Shown piece by piece: positions 1 to 7,789 of a stretch of DNA of 36,600 nucleotides. Source of the stretch: a virus; IMG/VR virus record IMGVR_UViG_3300035698_000784, positions 1 through 36,600 of that record. The stretch is one strand, 5' to 3'. The first letter of the stretch is position 1. Every line of letters begins with the position of its first letter. The position numbers and the translations under genes were made by a program. The notes beneath the pieces were generated by a model. That model saw only the letters and a program-made list of their open reading frames with translations. It was not told the DNA's origin and did no database searches.

Positions 1-1
1 T

Positions 2-52
2 AACTACACACCAATTTCCCTTGAGGAGATTATTGAGAGATTACCATCATGA
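2..52 (+). CDS. C-terminal end of an unidentified gene (partial)
   Basis: An open frame enters from the left edge and ends at the TGA at 50-52. Only about 16 residues are visible, ending ISLEEIIERLPS. The TGA overlaps the ATG of the next gene as ATGA, an arrangement repeated throughout this strand, which supports it being a real gene end. There is too little sequence to assign a function. Confidence 0.5.
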   Translation, partial: NYTPISLEEIIERLPS

Positions 53-180
53 CAAAGAGTAACATTAAAATGTATTGGTGGTGGACTTACTGGGCTTTCG
101 GCAGGTGCGTACGGTTTAACAATGGGTGTCCGTATGTGTCGTACCGCTTTGGCCCCCTAGAAGTTAGAAAAACCACTTGA
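49..180 (+). CDS. 43-aa aromatic-rich hypothetical protein
   Basis: The ATG at 49 overlaps the preceding stop (ATGA), and GAGGAG lies about 20 bases upstream. The 43-residue product is unusually rich in aromatics (MYWWWTYWAF near the N-terminus), with two cysteines (residues 20 and 27) and a basic C-terminus ending RKTT. It shows no clear transmembrane segment and no family I recognise. Its stop TGA (178-180) lies inside the predicted -35 element of the next promoter. It could be a spurious frame; the coupled start is the main argument for it. Confidence 0.45.
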   Translation: MTKSNIKMYWWWTYWAFGRCVRFNNGCPYVSYRFGPLEVRKTT

Positions 181-205
181 CAACATAACAAAAGTGTGAT
201 ACTAT
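177..205 (+). promoter_or_regulatory. sigma70-type promoter, extended -10
   Basis: The -35 is TTGACA (177-182), followed by a 17-base spacer ending TGA and a -10 of TACTAT (200-205). It has the same TTGACAA-N13-TGN layout as the other three promoters in this window. The -10 overlaps the ATG at 204, so transcription would begin near 212, inside the next reading frame. It may therefore mainly serve the genes from 406 onward. Confidence 0.5.
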
Positions 206-455
206 GACTGAAGAATTAGTAGAGGCTATCAACAAGTACTCGGAGAAGACCTTAAAGCAATTAGAGCAAATACCTGAGGCACATCTTAACAGGATGGTGT
301 CAGGTCAGCTTAAGAGTGCCATAGATGCTCATGGGCCTATTGATAAGGGCCTTGTAGGTAGCGCGTCTAAACGTATATCAAATTATTTAATAGGAGTAAC
401 TAAAGATGGCTTTATGGACAGCAAAGGTCGGGGACCAAGCGTACCCCCAAGATGA
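204..455 (+). CDS. 83-aa hypothetical protein
   Basis: Unrecognised 83-residue protein with a helical, charged N-terminal half (MTEELVEAINKYSEKTLKQL) and a basic, Pro/Gly-rich tail that lies in the overlap with the gene at 406. There is no good ribosome-binding site before the ATG at 204, and a predicted promoter's -10 covers this ATG. A transcript from that promoter could only use the in-frame ATG at 294 (Met31), giving a 53-residue product. Longer read-through transcripts from upstream could still use 204. The composition is protein-like, but the start is undecided. Confidence 0.55.
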   Translation: MTEELVEAINKYSEKTLKQLEQIPEAHLNRMVSGQLKSAIDAHGPIDKGLVGSASKRISNYLIGVTKDGFMDSKGRGPSVPPR

Positions 456-576
456 TTATTGGATTAATATTGAAGCCGATACATATATGGAGGCATGGGA
501 TGAAGCAGTGTCTCGTAGGGATGAATATGAGACTGTATGGAGTTTAAATGAAGTTAAGGAGTCTAAAGATGACTGA
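406..576 (+). CDS. 56-aa acidic hypothetical protein
   Basis: The ATG at 406 follows a TAGGAG ribosome-binding site, and the frame runs 56 codons, overlapping the end of the previous gene by 50 bases in another frame. The product is strongly acidic with many Trp/Tyr/Asp/Glu residues (for example DDYWINIEAD) and ends ESKDD. The stop TGA lies just inside the next gene's start. Small acidic phage proteins of this kind are sometimes host-takeover or DNA-mimic proteins, but nothing in the sequence specifically shows this. Confidence 0.6.
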   Translation: MALWTAKVGDQAYPQDDYWINIEADTYMEAWDEAVSRRDEYETVWSLNEVKESKDD

Positions 577-928
577 AGATAAATTAAGTAGAGCTTATGC
601 CCGTAAGTATGAGGTACAAGATTACCACAATTTCTCCCATAGGGGGACTTCTGCAGAGAGACGTAAGCACCTAAACATTGGAGACATATATGTTAATGCA
701 GCTATTTGTCATGATTGTGATTATTTCATTCGCAGTCGCAATCGCCATGACTTTGTTACTTGCAAGTGTGGTAATGTATCTGTGGACGGTGGCTCGTGGT
801 ATTGTAAAAGACTTGGTGACCTTGGTACGTTCACAAATATAATTGAAATGTATGAGGAGGATACACATGAAGAACCTATTCAACCTACTGTGGATGACGT
901 TAGTATTTCTCATCACGCTGTACATTAA
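569..928 (+). CDS. 119-aa zinc-ribbon-like hypothetical protein
   Basis: I chose the ATG at 569 because AAGGAG sits at the right distance; the in-frame ATG at 548 has no comparable site. The middle of the protein carries a Cys/His cluster: CHDC, then CKCG about 20 residues later, then a further Cys after a Gly-rich turn (GGSWYC). This looks like a zinc ribbon or treble-clef-like fold. The C-terminal 20 residues are encoded in the overlap with the membrane-protein gene at 867. I do not recognise a named family; nucleic-acid or protein binding is a guess from the ribbon. Confidence 0.7.
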   Translation: MTEDKLSRAYARKYEVQDYHNFSHRGTSAERRKHLNIGDIYVNAAICHDCDYFIRSRNRHDFVTCKCGNVSVDGGSWYCKRLGDLGTFTNIIEMYEEDTHEEPIQPTVDDVSISHHAVH

Positions 929-1022
929 ATGTTTAGTAATCATAACAATCGGTCTAGGTGCTTTAGCAACATTACTGTTAGTTTTAGACAGCCTAATAGG
1001 ACTTAGTGGGTATATATCATGA
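867..1022 (+). CDS. 51-aa two-segment membrane protein
   Basis: The ATG at 867 follows GAGGAGG with good spacing, and the frame runs 51 codons to a TGA overlapping the next ATG (ATGA at 1019-1022). The product is almost entirely hydrophobic, with predicted membrane segments at about residues 4-19 and 22-46 and hardly any charge except Lys2, Lys21 and Asp41. The gene begins inside the zinc-ribbon gene in a different frame (62-base overlap). Its role is unknown; small early phage membrane proteins are often host-modifying or superinfection-exclusion factors. Confidence 0.65.
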   Translation: MKNLFNLLWMTLVFLITLYIKCLVIITIGLGALATLLLVLDSLIGLSGYIS

Positions 1023-1351
1023 AGCACTACTATCAGACAATTAGTTCAATAGGCCGTTATGGTCCTGAATATTTAATCTATGAAGCAAGGAAAGATACCA
1101 TGGGTAACATACAAATTGCCAGTAAGCCTTTGACTTTAATAGGCAATTCCCCAGAGGAAATCACTGATACACTTAACCAGATCACAGGTGACATGAAAGA
1201 ACATGGAGTAGTTGAGCGGTACACATGTGGGATATTTTCAGACACAGACGCCTTAGGCGAAGACGCCCTAGAGGTTGAAGATATATATGATTCAGCTACT
1301 GAAGAGGAACTTATAAGGGAATTTGGCCATGTTGAACGATTCGGAGTATAA
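1019..1351 (+). CDS. 110-aa hypothetical protein
   Basis: The start is coupled to the preceding gene by ATGA. The 110-residue product has mixed alpha/beta character and an acidic C-terminal half (SDTDALGEDALEVEDIYD). The middle reads ITDTLNQITGDMKEHGVVER. No membrane segment, signal peptide or recognisable catalytic motif is visible. It overlaps the next gene by 23 bases. Confidence 0.7.
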   Translation: MKHYYQTISSIGRYGPEYLIYEARKDTMGNIQIASKPLTLIGNSPEEITDTLNQITGDMKEHGVVERYTCGIFSDTDALGEDALEVEDIYDSATEEELIREFGHVERFGV

Positions 1352-1571
1352 GTACCTTAAAGCTCACTATAGTGCGTTTGGTAGGGGTATATTAGAACTA
1401 TTCAAGGGCAACTACACAGACACCTTAATGGGCACCCCACCTGCCAAGACTCTGAGTAACCTACAGGGTAAGCTTAATAAACTTGCAGTAACTACAGATG
1501 CAGTCGAACGTAAAAGACTTATAATAGCATCCGGGCTACTTCTGTTTATGTTATATGGGCACCAGGAGTAA
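1329..1571 (+). CDS. 80-aa hypothetical helical protein
   Basis: The ATG at 1329 is preferred over an in-frame TTG at 1323 because AAGGGA lies 8 bases upstream of it. The product is basic and mostly helical, with a hydrophobic stretch near the C-terminus (IIASGLLLFMLYG) that could be a helix packing into a complex or a marginal membrane segment. It sits immediately before the DNA polymerase gene, so it may belong to the replication operon. No family recognised. Confidence 0.65.
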   Translation: MLNDSEYKYLKAHYSAFGRGILELFKGNYTDTLMGTPPAKTLSNLQGKLNKLAVTTDAVERKRLIIASGLLLFMLYGHQE

Positions 1572-1573
1572 TA

Positions 1574-3667
1574 ATGCAGACCGTACTAGATATTGAATGC
1601 ACCTTCCAAGGTAAGTGGGGGGCTGGGGACTCAGATGCTAGCCCATACAACCCAGCCAATAAACTAGTAAGTGTAGGGTATAAAACAACTACAGGTGAAG
1701 AAGGTTACCTAATCTTCCACCATAAAGAATCTTTGGCCAACTCACAGGAAAGCTGTAAAATATTACAGGATGTACTTGATAGGTCTAAGGTAGTCATAGG
1801 TCATAACTTGAAGTTCGACATGTCGTGGTTGTTCGAGTCAGGGTTTACGTTCGAGGGACGTATGTATGATACTATGATATTTGAGTACGTTCAAGCTAAA
1901 GGTATGAAGAACATTCCTTTGAATCTTAAGGAAACCTTGAAGCGATATAAGCTGTCTGATAAACTTGACATACTCGAAAAGTATTGTGGCGGTGAAGGCC
2001 TCAATGTTGATGAAGTCCCCCTGGATGAGCTTGTGGAGTACGGTAAGGTAGATGTAGCAGCTACCTATGAACTGTATGTTTCACAGATTAGAACATTCAA
2101 GGGGGACAGCCTAGTGAAATCCACAGGGCCAGCCCTTAAGGTTATGAACGATTTCCTACCAGTCTTACTAGAGCTTGAGCGTAATGGTGTTCAGATTGAC
2201 CTAGAGGCACTTGATAAGGTAGGTGAAGAGTTTAAGATACGCCATGGGGAGCTTGAAGCACAATTAAAGAAGATTATTCAACGGGTTATGGGTCATACAC
2301 CTATTAACCTCAACAGCCCTGAACAAATATCCTGGGTCTTACATTCAGTTAAGGTTAAGGATAAGGTAGAATGGGCTACAATATTTAACCTAGGAAGTGA
2401 GATACGTAATGGAGTCAGCAAACAAAAATACCCCACCAGGTACAAATACAATGAGTTTAGAGCTTTGCTTAAGGGAAGAGTACAAACACTTAGAAGAACT
2501 GTTGCATCTCAATGCAGATCTTGTCGCGGGACAGGGTACATCCAGCTACTCAAGAAGGATGGCGAACCTAAAAAGAATAAAAACGTGTGTCACAAATGTG
2601 GAAAGACTGGAATCAAATATACTGACACGAATGAGATCGCAGGTTTCAGAGTTAACCCATTGGGGTCTACACACACTTCAGTAGGGGGATTCAGTAGCTC
2701 TAAGGATACTCTTGACGAACTACTACTCACTAATGTAAGTAAGGAAGCTAGGGAGTTCATGGAGGCTCTTAAGGAATACAACGCAATCTCAACGTATCTC
2801 TCATCATTTGTAGAGGGTATAAGGAAAAACACTCGTGATAATTCTATACTGCATACTAATTTTAATCAGTGTATTACTTCTACTGGGAGGCTATCAAGTA
2901 CTCGGCCTAACCTACAGAATCAACCTAGAGAGGGAACCTTTCCGATACGTAGGGTATTTACTTCTAGGTTCCCTAATGGTAAGCTGCTCAATGCTGATTT
3001 TTCTCAGTTGGAGTTTAGGGTAGCAGCTTACCTAGCAGGTTGCCCACAGGCTAAAGAAGACATACTAGGAGGTATGGATGTACACAAACAAACAGCAGAC
3101 GCAATTACTAGAGCTGGCGAACCAACTACCAGACAAGATGCAAAGAAGTCTACTTTCCGCCCTTTATATGGTGGAACATCTGGAACGGAGGCCCAACAGG
3201 AGTACTTCAAGTTCTTTTTCAGTAGATACGATGGTATTTTTAATTGGCATAATAGACTTTGTGAAGAAGCAGTATCCAAAAAGTATATTCAATCACCATC
3301 CGGTCGTATATACAACTTTCCCAATTGTGAGCGCAGACACTACGGGGGTGTTTCTTTTGCAACTCAAATCAAAAATTACCCCGTTCAGGGCTTCGCTACT
3401 GGAGACATCCTTCCGGTAACTATGATTATTATGCACAACCTCATGAAGGAACGTAAGGTTAAGTCCAAATTAGTTCTTACGGTGCATGATTCTATTGTAG
3501 CTGATGTCATACCTGAGGAGACTGATCTTATGATTGAGATCTTTAAGGAGGCATTCGCTAAGACTATTCCCGATGTAAATCAAAGGTTTAACATAAAGTT
3601 TGATATTCCGCTTGACTTTGACTTAGATATAGGGTATAATCTGTTAAATAAAGAGTCGATAGCCTAA
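1574..3667 (+). CDS. family A DNA polymerase with 3'-5' exonuclease
   Basis: Replicative polymerase, 697 residues, with CAGGAG just before the ATG. The proofreading domain (about 1-185) shows DIE (Asp6, Glu8), GHNLKFD (Asp82) and YGKVD (Tyr156/Asp160). The polymerase domain has motif A NADFSQLEFR (Asp475), motif B RQDAKKSTFRPLYG (Arg520, Lys524, Phe528) and motif C VHD (His638, Asp639). Phe528 occupies the E. coli Pol I Phe762 position that governs dideoxynucleotide discrimination. There is no N-terminal 5'-3' exonuclease domain, as is usual for phage enzymes. An inserted zinc ribbon (Cys314, 317, 339, 342) sits between the two domains, where a thumb or processivity-factor-binding element would be. 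Helicase-primase genes are not in the window and probably lie to the left. Confidence 0.97.
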   Translation: MQTVLDIECTFQGKWGAGDSDASPYNPANKLVSVGYKTTTGEEGYLIFHHKESLANSQESCKILQDVLDRSKVVIGHNLKFDMSWLFESGFTFEGRMYDTMIFEYVQAKGMKNIPLNLKETLKRYKLSDKLDILEKYCGGEGLNVDEVPLDELVEYGKVDVAATYELYVSQIRTFKGDSLVKSTGPALKVMNDFLPVLLELERNGVQIDLEALDKVGEEFKIRHGELEAQLKKIIQRVMGHTPINLNSPEQISWVLHSVKVKDKVEWATIFNLGSEIRNGVSKQKYPTRYKYNEFRALLKGRVQTLRRTVASQCRSCRGTGYIQLLKKDGEPKKNKNVCHKCGKTGIKYTDTNEIAGFRVNPLGSTHTSVGGFSSSKDTLDELLLTNVSKEAREFMEALKEYNAISTYLSSFVEGIRKNTRDNSILHTNFNQCITSTGRLSSTRPNLQNQPREGTFPIRRVFTSRFPNGKLLNADFSQLEFRVAAYLAGCPQAKEDILGGMDVHKQTADAITRAGEPTTRQDAKKSTFRPLYGGTSGTEAQQEYFKFFFSRYDGIFNWHNRLCEEAVSKKYIQSPSGRIYNFPNCERRHYGGVSFATQIKNYPVQGFATGDILPVTMIIMHNLMKERKVKSKLVLTVHDSIVADVIPEETDLMIEIFKEAFAKTIPDVNQRFNIKFDIPLDFDLDIGYNLLNKESIA

Positions 3668-3688
3668 CAATAAAGTTTAAAATACTTG

Positions 3689-3717
3689 TTGACAAACACA
3701 CTAAACTATGATACACT
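3689..3717 (+). promoter_or_regulatory. sigma70-type promoter for SSB operon
   Basis: TTGACA (3689-3694), a 17-base spacer ending TGA and TACACT (3712-3717) form a good extended -10 promoter in the 75-base gap between the polymerase and SSB genes. Transcription would start near 3724, leaving an approximately 19-base leader containing AAGGAGG before the ATG at 3743. A dedicated promoter fits the high amounts of SSB that replication needs. Confidence 0.75.
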
Positions 3718-3742
3718 ACTATTATTCTTTAAGGAGGAATAT

Positions 3743-4582
3743 ATGACTACAGCAAAGAAAACTAAAACATCTAAATCCACAGAGGTGGCAGTTTTATCCC
3801 CTGAGGAAGAAGCATACATTGCTAGCCTAACGCACACAGAAGCTGCGGATACGTATAACGGCCCACATAAATTGGTCATCAATACTAAAGGTAAGGATTC
3901 TGAAGGTGTTAAGCGACCTATTGGTGGCTGGCATGTCCAAGGTACTGATACGTACTTTGATGGTATTGCCTACTTCCGACCAGTGCGTAAGATGAATAAA
4001 CTAATTCGTTATGAACAGGACTCAGCAGGTAGCTGGGGTGTTGCAGGACAATCAATTTACTTTGATAACTTCCTAGCAGACAATCCAGATAGCACTGGTG
4101 GCTCTAACCTTGGCCGTAAGTTTGGCCGTAAGTTCACTGATGAAGAGAAGGAAGCTACTAAGGACCTTGGGGATGTCTACATGGACATCTTTGGTTTCGT
4201 TAGGTTCAGTCAGGATGAGGACGCTGAAGAGTACCCAGTGTTGTACCGTGTACGTGGCATGAAGATCCGCGTGTTAGGTGATGCCTTTAAAGCTATCCCT
4301 AAGTCTAAGCTATTCAGCCAGTACGAATATGCTATTGAAACGTATCAACCTGATGGTAAGGAGTATTGGTCTGTTGAAGTTACACCAGATGTATCTAAGA
4401 CTATGCCAATTGCCCCTATCCTAGAGTTTGATGCAGAGGTACTAAGCTTCATTGAAAGTGAAAACCTTGAAGTAATATCAGACTTTAAACGTAACTCCAA
4501 TAAGGCCACCGTTAAGGGTGTTGTTGATGACGCTATGGAAGTAGTATCAGATGAACTTGACGACGACCTCCCTTTTAATTAG
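3743..4582 (+). CDS. ssb: single-stranded DNA-binding protein (phage type)
   Basis: Start at 3743 is set by AAGGAGGAATAT directly upstream; an upstream in-frame TTG (3686) would fall inside the promoter. The 279-residue product begins with a basic, Lys/Thr-rich tail. Its central domain is rich in Tyr/Trp/Phe and Gly (GGWHVQGTDTYFDGIAYF). The very acidic C-terminus ends in DDDLPFN, the hallmark of bacterial and phage SSBs that recruit partner proteins. Assignment rests on this tail, the size and the position after the polymerase, with no clear OB-fold signature, so the family is probable rather than certain. The stop codon is TAG. Confidence 0.78.
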   Translation: MTTAKKTKTSKSTEVAVLSPEEEAYIASLTHTEAADTYNGPHKLVINTKGKDSEGVKRPIGGWHVQGTDTYFDGIAYFRPVRKMNKLIRYEQDSAGSWGVAGQSIYFDNFLADNPDSTGGSNLGRKFGRKFTDEEKEATKDLGDVYMDIFGFVRFSQDEDAEEYPVLYRVRGMKIRVLGDAFKAIPKSKLFSQYEYAIETYQPDGKEYWSVEVTPDVSKTMPIAPILEFDAEVLSFIESENLEVISDFKRNSNKATVKGVVDDAMEVVSDELDDDLPFN

Positions 4583-4590
4583 GTCTTACA

Positions 4591-4689
4591 ATGAAAATCT
4601 GTCGAACTTGTAAGACCGAAAAGCCCGAAAGACGGATACCACACGCCCCTGACACTTGTTCAGAATACTTAACTAAGGATATATTATGA
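4591..4689 (+). CDS. 32-aa mini zinc-ribbon-like protein
   Basis: The ATG at 4591 is 8 bases after the SSB stop. The frame encodes MKICRTCKTEKPERR and ends at a TGA overlapping the next ATG (ATGA). The CxxCKxxKP beginning matches the first half of small phage zinc ribbons, and one further Cys (Cys23) follows. The short length means it would need a partner or dimer to bind zinc. A similar CxxC-DKDKP beginning occurs in the mini-gene at 36,366-36,470. Confidence 0.5.
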   Translation: MKICRTCKTEKPERRIPHAPDTCSEYLTKDIL

Positions 4690-4940
4690 CTAAAGAAACT
4701 GAAAACCGTATGTGTGCTTTGAAGTGTCCTGTTGAGGTATTTAATAAACCTCAGTTCACCCTACAGGTTAGCGCCGCTAGCATCATAGGATTAGCTGGCC
4801 AATTCTCTGAGTTCATTGAGAATGGCATCAAAGCCCCTGACCTACAGGGCCAAATGGATGAGCTGAATAAGATTGAAGCCGAGCGCATGGCAGCCAAAGG
4901 TTTGGATGAAGACACACAAATGGAACTTAAATACAAGTAG
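4686..4940 (+). CDS. 84-aa hypothetical protein
   Basis: Coupled by ATGA to the preceding mini-gene and followed closely by the nuclease gene. Residues 1-55 contain two Cys (CALKCP) and an amphipathic helix; the C-terminal part is highly charged and probably helical (ELNKIEAERMAAKGLDEDTQ). It ends with TAG. Its place between SSB and a recombination-type nuclease suggests a replication or recombination accessory, but no family is recognised. Confidence 0.7.
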   Translation: MTKETENRMCALKCPVEVFNKPQFTLQVSAASIIGLAGQFSEFIENGIKAPDLQGQMDELNKIEAERMAAKGLDEDTQMELKYK

Positions 4941-4946
4941 GACGTT

Positions 4947-5831
4947 ATGCATAAGATTGAGCAATACATTCAAGTACCATTAGAAGACTTAGACAATAGA
5001 ACCGCAGAGGAATTTGACGGTCTAATTGAAGAGTTTGGCGAAAGCTGTAAGAGTGCCTTGAGGGATTGCTTACTAAGCAGTCGTAAGGATGAACCCTTTA
5101 GAGTTCGTATGAGCAATATAGGTAAACCCTTACGGCAGCTTATGCTAGAGAAGAAACATGGACGTTCTCCTATGGATGCGGATATGAAACTCCGTATGAC
5201 CTATGGCTATATCTGGGAGTCCTTACTAGTATTTCTAATAAAGGCAGCAGGATTACCAGTAGAAGATGGCAAAGAAGTTTCCCTAGATATAGTCCATGGG
5301 GAGAATAAGACTAAGGTTAATGGCACTTATGATATTGAGATTGACGGTATGATCTATGATATCAAGTCGGCTAGCCCATGGTCCTTTGATAATAAGTTTA
5401 CTACCTTTGAGGGCTTAGAAGATGATGATCCCTTTGGGTATGTAGGTCAGGGCTTTGGTTACAGCATAGCATCCAAGAAACGTTTTGGTGGCTGGGTTGT
5501 AGTTGATAAATCTGATGGGCGTATCAAAGTAGTAGAGGTTCCACAACTAAATTATAAACAGCTAGCCCAGAAGTACTTAAATATTTTCAGGCATAAGCTA
5601 AATGAGATAGGCTCTGACCATGAGCCACCACCATGTGACGGTGTTATTGATGAGAAGTTCAATAGGAAAGTTACTGGTAATAAAATACTTGCAGGAGGTT
5701 GTAAGTTCTGTGACCATAAGTACAAGTGTCACCCAAAACTACAATTCAAAGAGTGTCTTAATAGTAAAGCCCAGACTAAACCGTACAAACTATACACCCA
5801 CATTGAGGAACCTGAAGTAAATGAAGATTAA
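4947..5831 (+). CDS. Cas4/RecB-like PD-(D/E)XK exonuclease with Fe-S cysteines
   Basis: The 294-residue product has Glu91 (GYIWESL), Asp129 in GTYDIEIDG, and Asp138/Lys140 in YDIKSA. These are the catalytic elements of the PD-(D/E)XK nuclease fold. The C-terminus carries CKFCDHKYKC (Cys252, 255, 261), the CxxCx5C pattern that with an N-terminal Cys (34 or 41) ligates an Fe-S cluster in Cas4/AddB-like nucleases. Such phage enzymes process DNA ends for recombination-dependent replication, or degrade host DNA. The gene overlaps nrdA by 11 bases. The catalytic fold is confident; the Fe-S cluster is inferred from the cysteine pattern. Confidence 0.9.
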   Translation: MHKIEQYIQVPLEDLDNRTAEEFDGLIEEFGESCKSALRDCLLSSRKDEPFRVRMSNIGKPLRQLMLEKKHGRSPMDADMKLRMTYGYIWESLLVFLIKAAGLPVEDGKEVSLDIVHGENKTKVNGTYDIEIDGMIYDIKSASPWSFDNKFTTFEGLEDDDPFGYVGQGFGYSIASKKRFGGWVVVDKSDGRIKVVEVPQLNYKQLAQKYLNIFRHKLNEIGSDHEPPPCDGVIDEKFNRKVTGNKILAGGCKFCDHKYKCHPKLQFKECLNSKAQTKPYKLYTHIEEPEVNED

Positions 5832-7668
5832 AAAAGTATATAAACGTGATGATCTGTTGGACCCATATGCTATAAGCATACTGAAGGATCGTTACATGGT
5901 AGACGGTGAGGAGTCCCCTCAAGATGCTTTCGCAAGGGCCGCAGTAGCCTTTGCGGATGATGAGGCACACGCTCAACGTCTTTATGATTACGTGAGTAAA
6001 CTATGGTTTATGTTTGCAACTCCCGTACTTGCCAATGGCGGTACTAAGAGGGGGTTACCCATTAGTTGCTTCTTGAACTATGTAGGAGACTCACGAAATT
6101 CCATTCTTAAACACTACGAAGAGAATGGATGGCTTGCCTCATCAGGTGGAGGGTTAGGTGGTTACTGGGGTTCTCTTAGAACTTCAGGGACTAAAACTTC
6201 AACTGGTGGAGAGTCAACAGGGATGATACCATTTCTTAAAGTGGTTGATGATATAACCCTAGCGTTCCGTCAAGGTGGAACTCGTAGAGCAGCGTATGCT
6301 GCGTATCTTGACATTGACCATCCTGAGATCATAGAGTTCCTCAACATGAGGAAACCTACAGGTGGTGATGTTAACCGCAAGTGTCTAAACTTACATCATG
6401 GTATCAACATCACTGACAAGTTTATGTCCCTCATTGAGGAATGTACGCTTAACCCAGAGGTGGACGATACATGGGAATTAATTGACCCCCACACAAAGGA
6501 TGTAAGCGAGACTGTATCAGCTAAAGACTTATGGCAAAACATATTGGAACTTCGGGTCCAAACTGGAGAACCATATATCCACTTTATTGATACAACAAAT
6601 AGGTTCCTACCCGACTGTCAAAAGGCTCTAGGACTTAAGGTGCACGGAAGTAACCTTTGTAGTGAAATAGTACTCCCTACAAATGACGAGAGAACAGCCG
6701 TGTGCTGCTTATCATCACTCAACCTTGAAAAGTATGATGAATGGAAGGACACCACTATTGTTCAAGACTTAATAAGAATGCTTGACAATGTGCTAGAGGA
6801 GTTTATTAAGATGCCTCATATGCACCCAAGTGGTAAAGATGCGATTCGTAAAGCTGTCAATTCGGCTGTACGTGAAAGGAGTCTGGGCCTAGGTGCTATG
6901 GGCTTTCATGCTTATCTACAGGCTAATCAGATTCCATTTGAGTCTGAGGAAGCTGTTAAGATAAACAAGGAAATGTTCCAAGGTATACGCACCATGGCTG
7001 AAAGGGAATCAAAACGATTAGGTGTCGAGAAGGGGGTAGCTCCAGACTTCGGTGACACTGACCCTGTGAATGCTAAAAGAAATGTTCACCTTATGGCTAT
7101 TGCTCCCAATGCATCATCCAGTATTATCTGCGGTAATACAAGTCCTTCAATAGAACCATTTAATGGTAATGGCTTTGCTCAGAAGACTGAGAATGGTACT
7201 AACATATATAAGAATAAGTTTCTTGATAAGTTACTATCATCTAAAGGAATCTCTAAAGCTAACCAGACAAACATTTGGAAACAGATTACGTCAAACAATG
7301 GTTCCGTGGAAGATGTTGAGTGTCTCACTGAGGCAGAAAAAGAAGTGTTTAAAACTGCATTTGAGATCAGTCCTTTCTGGATAATTCGTCATGCTGCTGA
7401 TAGGCAGGTGTACATTGATCAAGCACAATCAGTTAATCTATTCTTTAGAAACCCAGTAGACCTCAACACTCTCCACAAAGTACACCTACATGCATGGAAA
7501 AGTAATCTTAAGACACTTTACTATTGTCGTAGTATGAAGTCTAGTCGTACTGAGAATATCGGCACACGCTTCAACAGACATGAGATTACTCCTAAGGAGT
7601 TTAAGCAAACCCAATTTAAAACTGTGTTACCAAATGGAATGGAGATTGGTTGTGTCGGATGTGAGTAA
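5821..7668 (+). CDS. nrdA: class I ribonucleoside-diphosphate reductase, alpha subunit
   Basis: Reduces ribonucleotides to deoxyribonucleotides together with NrdB. The 615-residue protein has Cys83 (PISCFLN) and Cys295/296 as candidate redox cysteines, and NLCSE (Asn278, thiyl-radical Cys280, Glu282) as the active-site triad. YY (567-568) serves radical transfer, and the C-terminal CVGCE (Cys611/614) is re-reduced by thioredoxin or glutaredoxin. No N-terminal ATP-cone is present, so the enzyme should lack dATP feedback shut-off, common in phage RNRs. The start overlaps the nuclease gene. Downstream lie an HNH relic and an nrdB interrupted by an amber codon. Confidence 0.97.
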   Translation: MKIKKVYKRDDLLDPYAISILKDRYMVDGEESPQDAFARAAVAFADDEAHAQRLYDYVSKLWFMFATPVLANGGTKRGLPISCFLNYVGDSRNSILKHYEENGWLASSGGGLGGYWGSLRTSGTKTSTGGESTGMIPFLKVVDDITLAFRQGGTRRAAYAAYLDIDHPEIIEFLNMRKPTGGDVNRKCLNLHHGINITDKFMSLIEECTLNPEVDDTWELIDPHTKDVSETVSAKDLWQNILELRVQTGEPYIHFIDTTNRFLPDCQKALGLKVHGSNLCSEIVLPTNDERTAVCCLSSLNLEKYDEWKDTTIVQDLIRMLDNVLEEFIKMPHMHPSGKDAIRKAVNSAVRERSLGLGAMGFHAYLQANQIPFESEEAVKINKEMFQGIRTMAERESKRLGVEKGVAPDFGDTDPVNAKRNVHLMAIAPNASSSIICGNTSPSIEPFNGNGFAQKTENGTNIYKNKFLDKLLSSKGISKANQTNIWKQITSNNGSVEDVECLTEAEKEVFKTAFEISPFWIIRHAADRQVYIDQAQSVNLFFRNPVDLNTLHKVHLHAWKSNLKTLYYCRSMKSSRTENIGTRFNRHEITPKEFKQTQFKTVLPNGMEIGCVGCE

Positions 7669-7765
7669 TCTGAAACGTTTCTGGGACAAAGTAGATATGG
7701 GTATTATTGATGTATGCTGGGAGTGGCTTGCGGGTAAACATACAAGAATGGCGTATACAAAATAA
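7661..7765 (+). pseudogene. remnant of an HNH homing endonuclease (N-terminal fragment)
   Basis: From a GTG at 7661, overlapping the end of nrdA in another frame, 34 codons encode KRFWDKVD, then CWEWLAG, then a stop. FW-x-KVD followed by CWEW is the characteristic N-terminus of small phage HNH endonucleases, which normally continue for 100-150 more residues to the HNH catalytic motif; none of that follows before nrdB at 7790. The fragment therefore looks like the stump of a deleted free-standing homing endonuclease, a frequent guest of phage RNR genes. The similarity is short, so a chance match cannot be excluded. Confidence 0.6.
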
Positions 7766-7789
7766 TAAAGTTAAATTAGAGAGTTATAA

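Noticed and set aside
671-1027. 118-codon minus-strand frame over the early small genes
   Set aside because: It is a shadow of the well-supported plus-strand genes, runs against the operon and has no matching ribosome-binding site.
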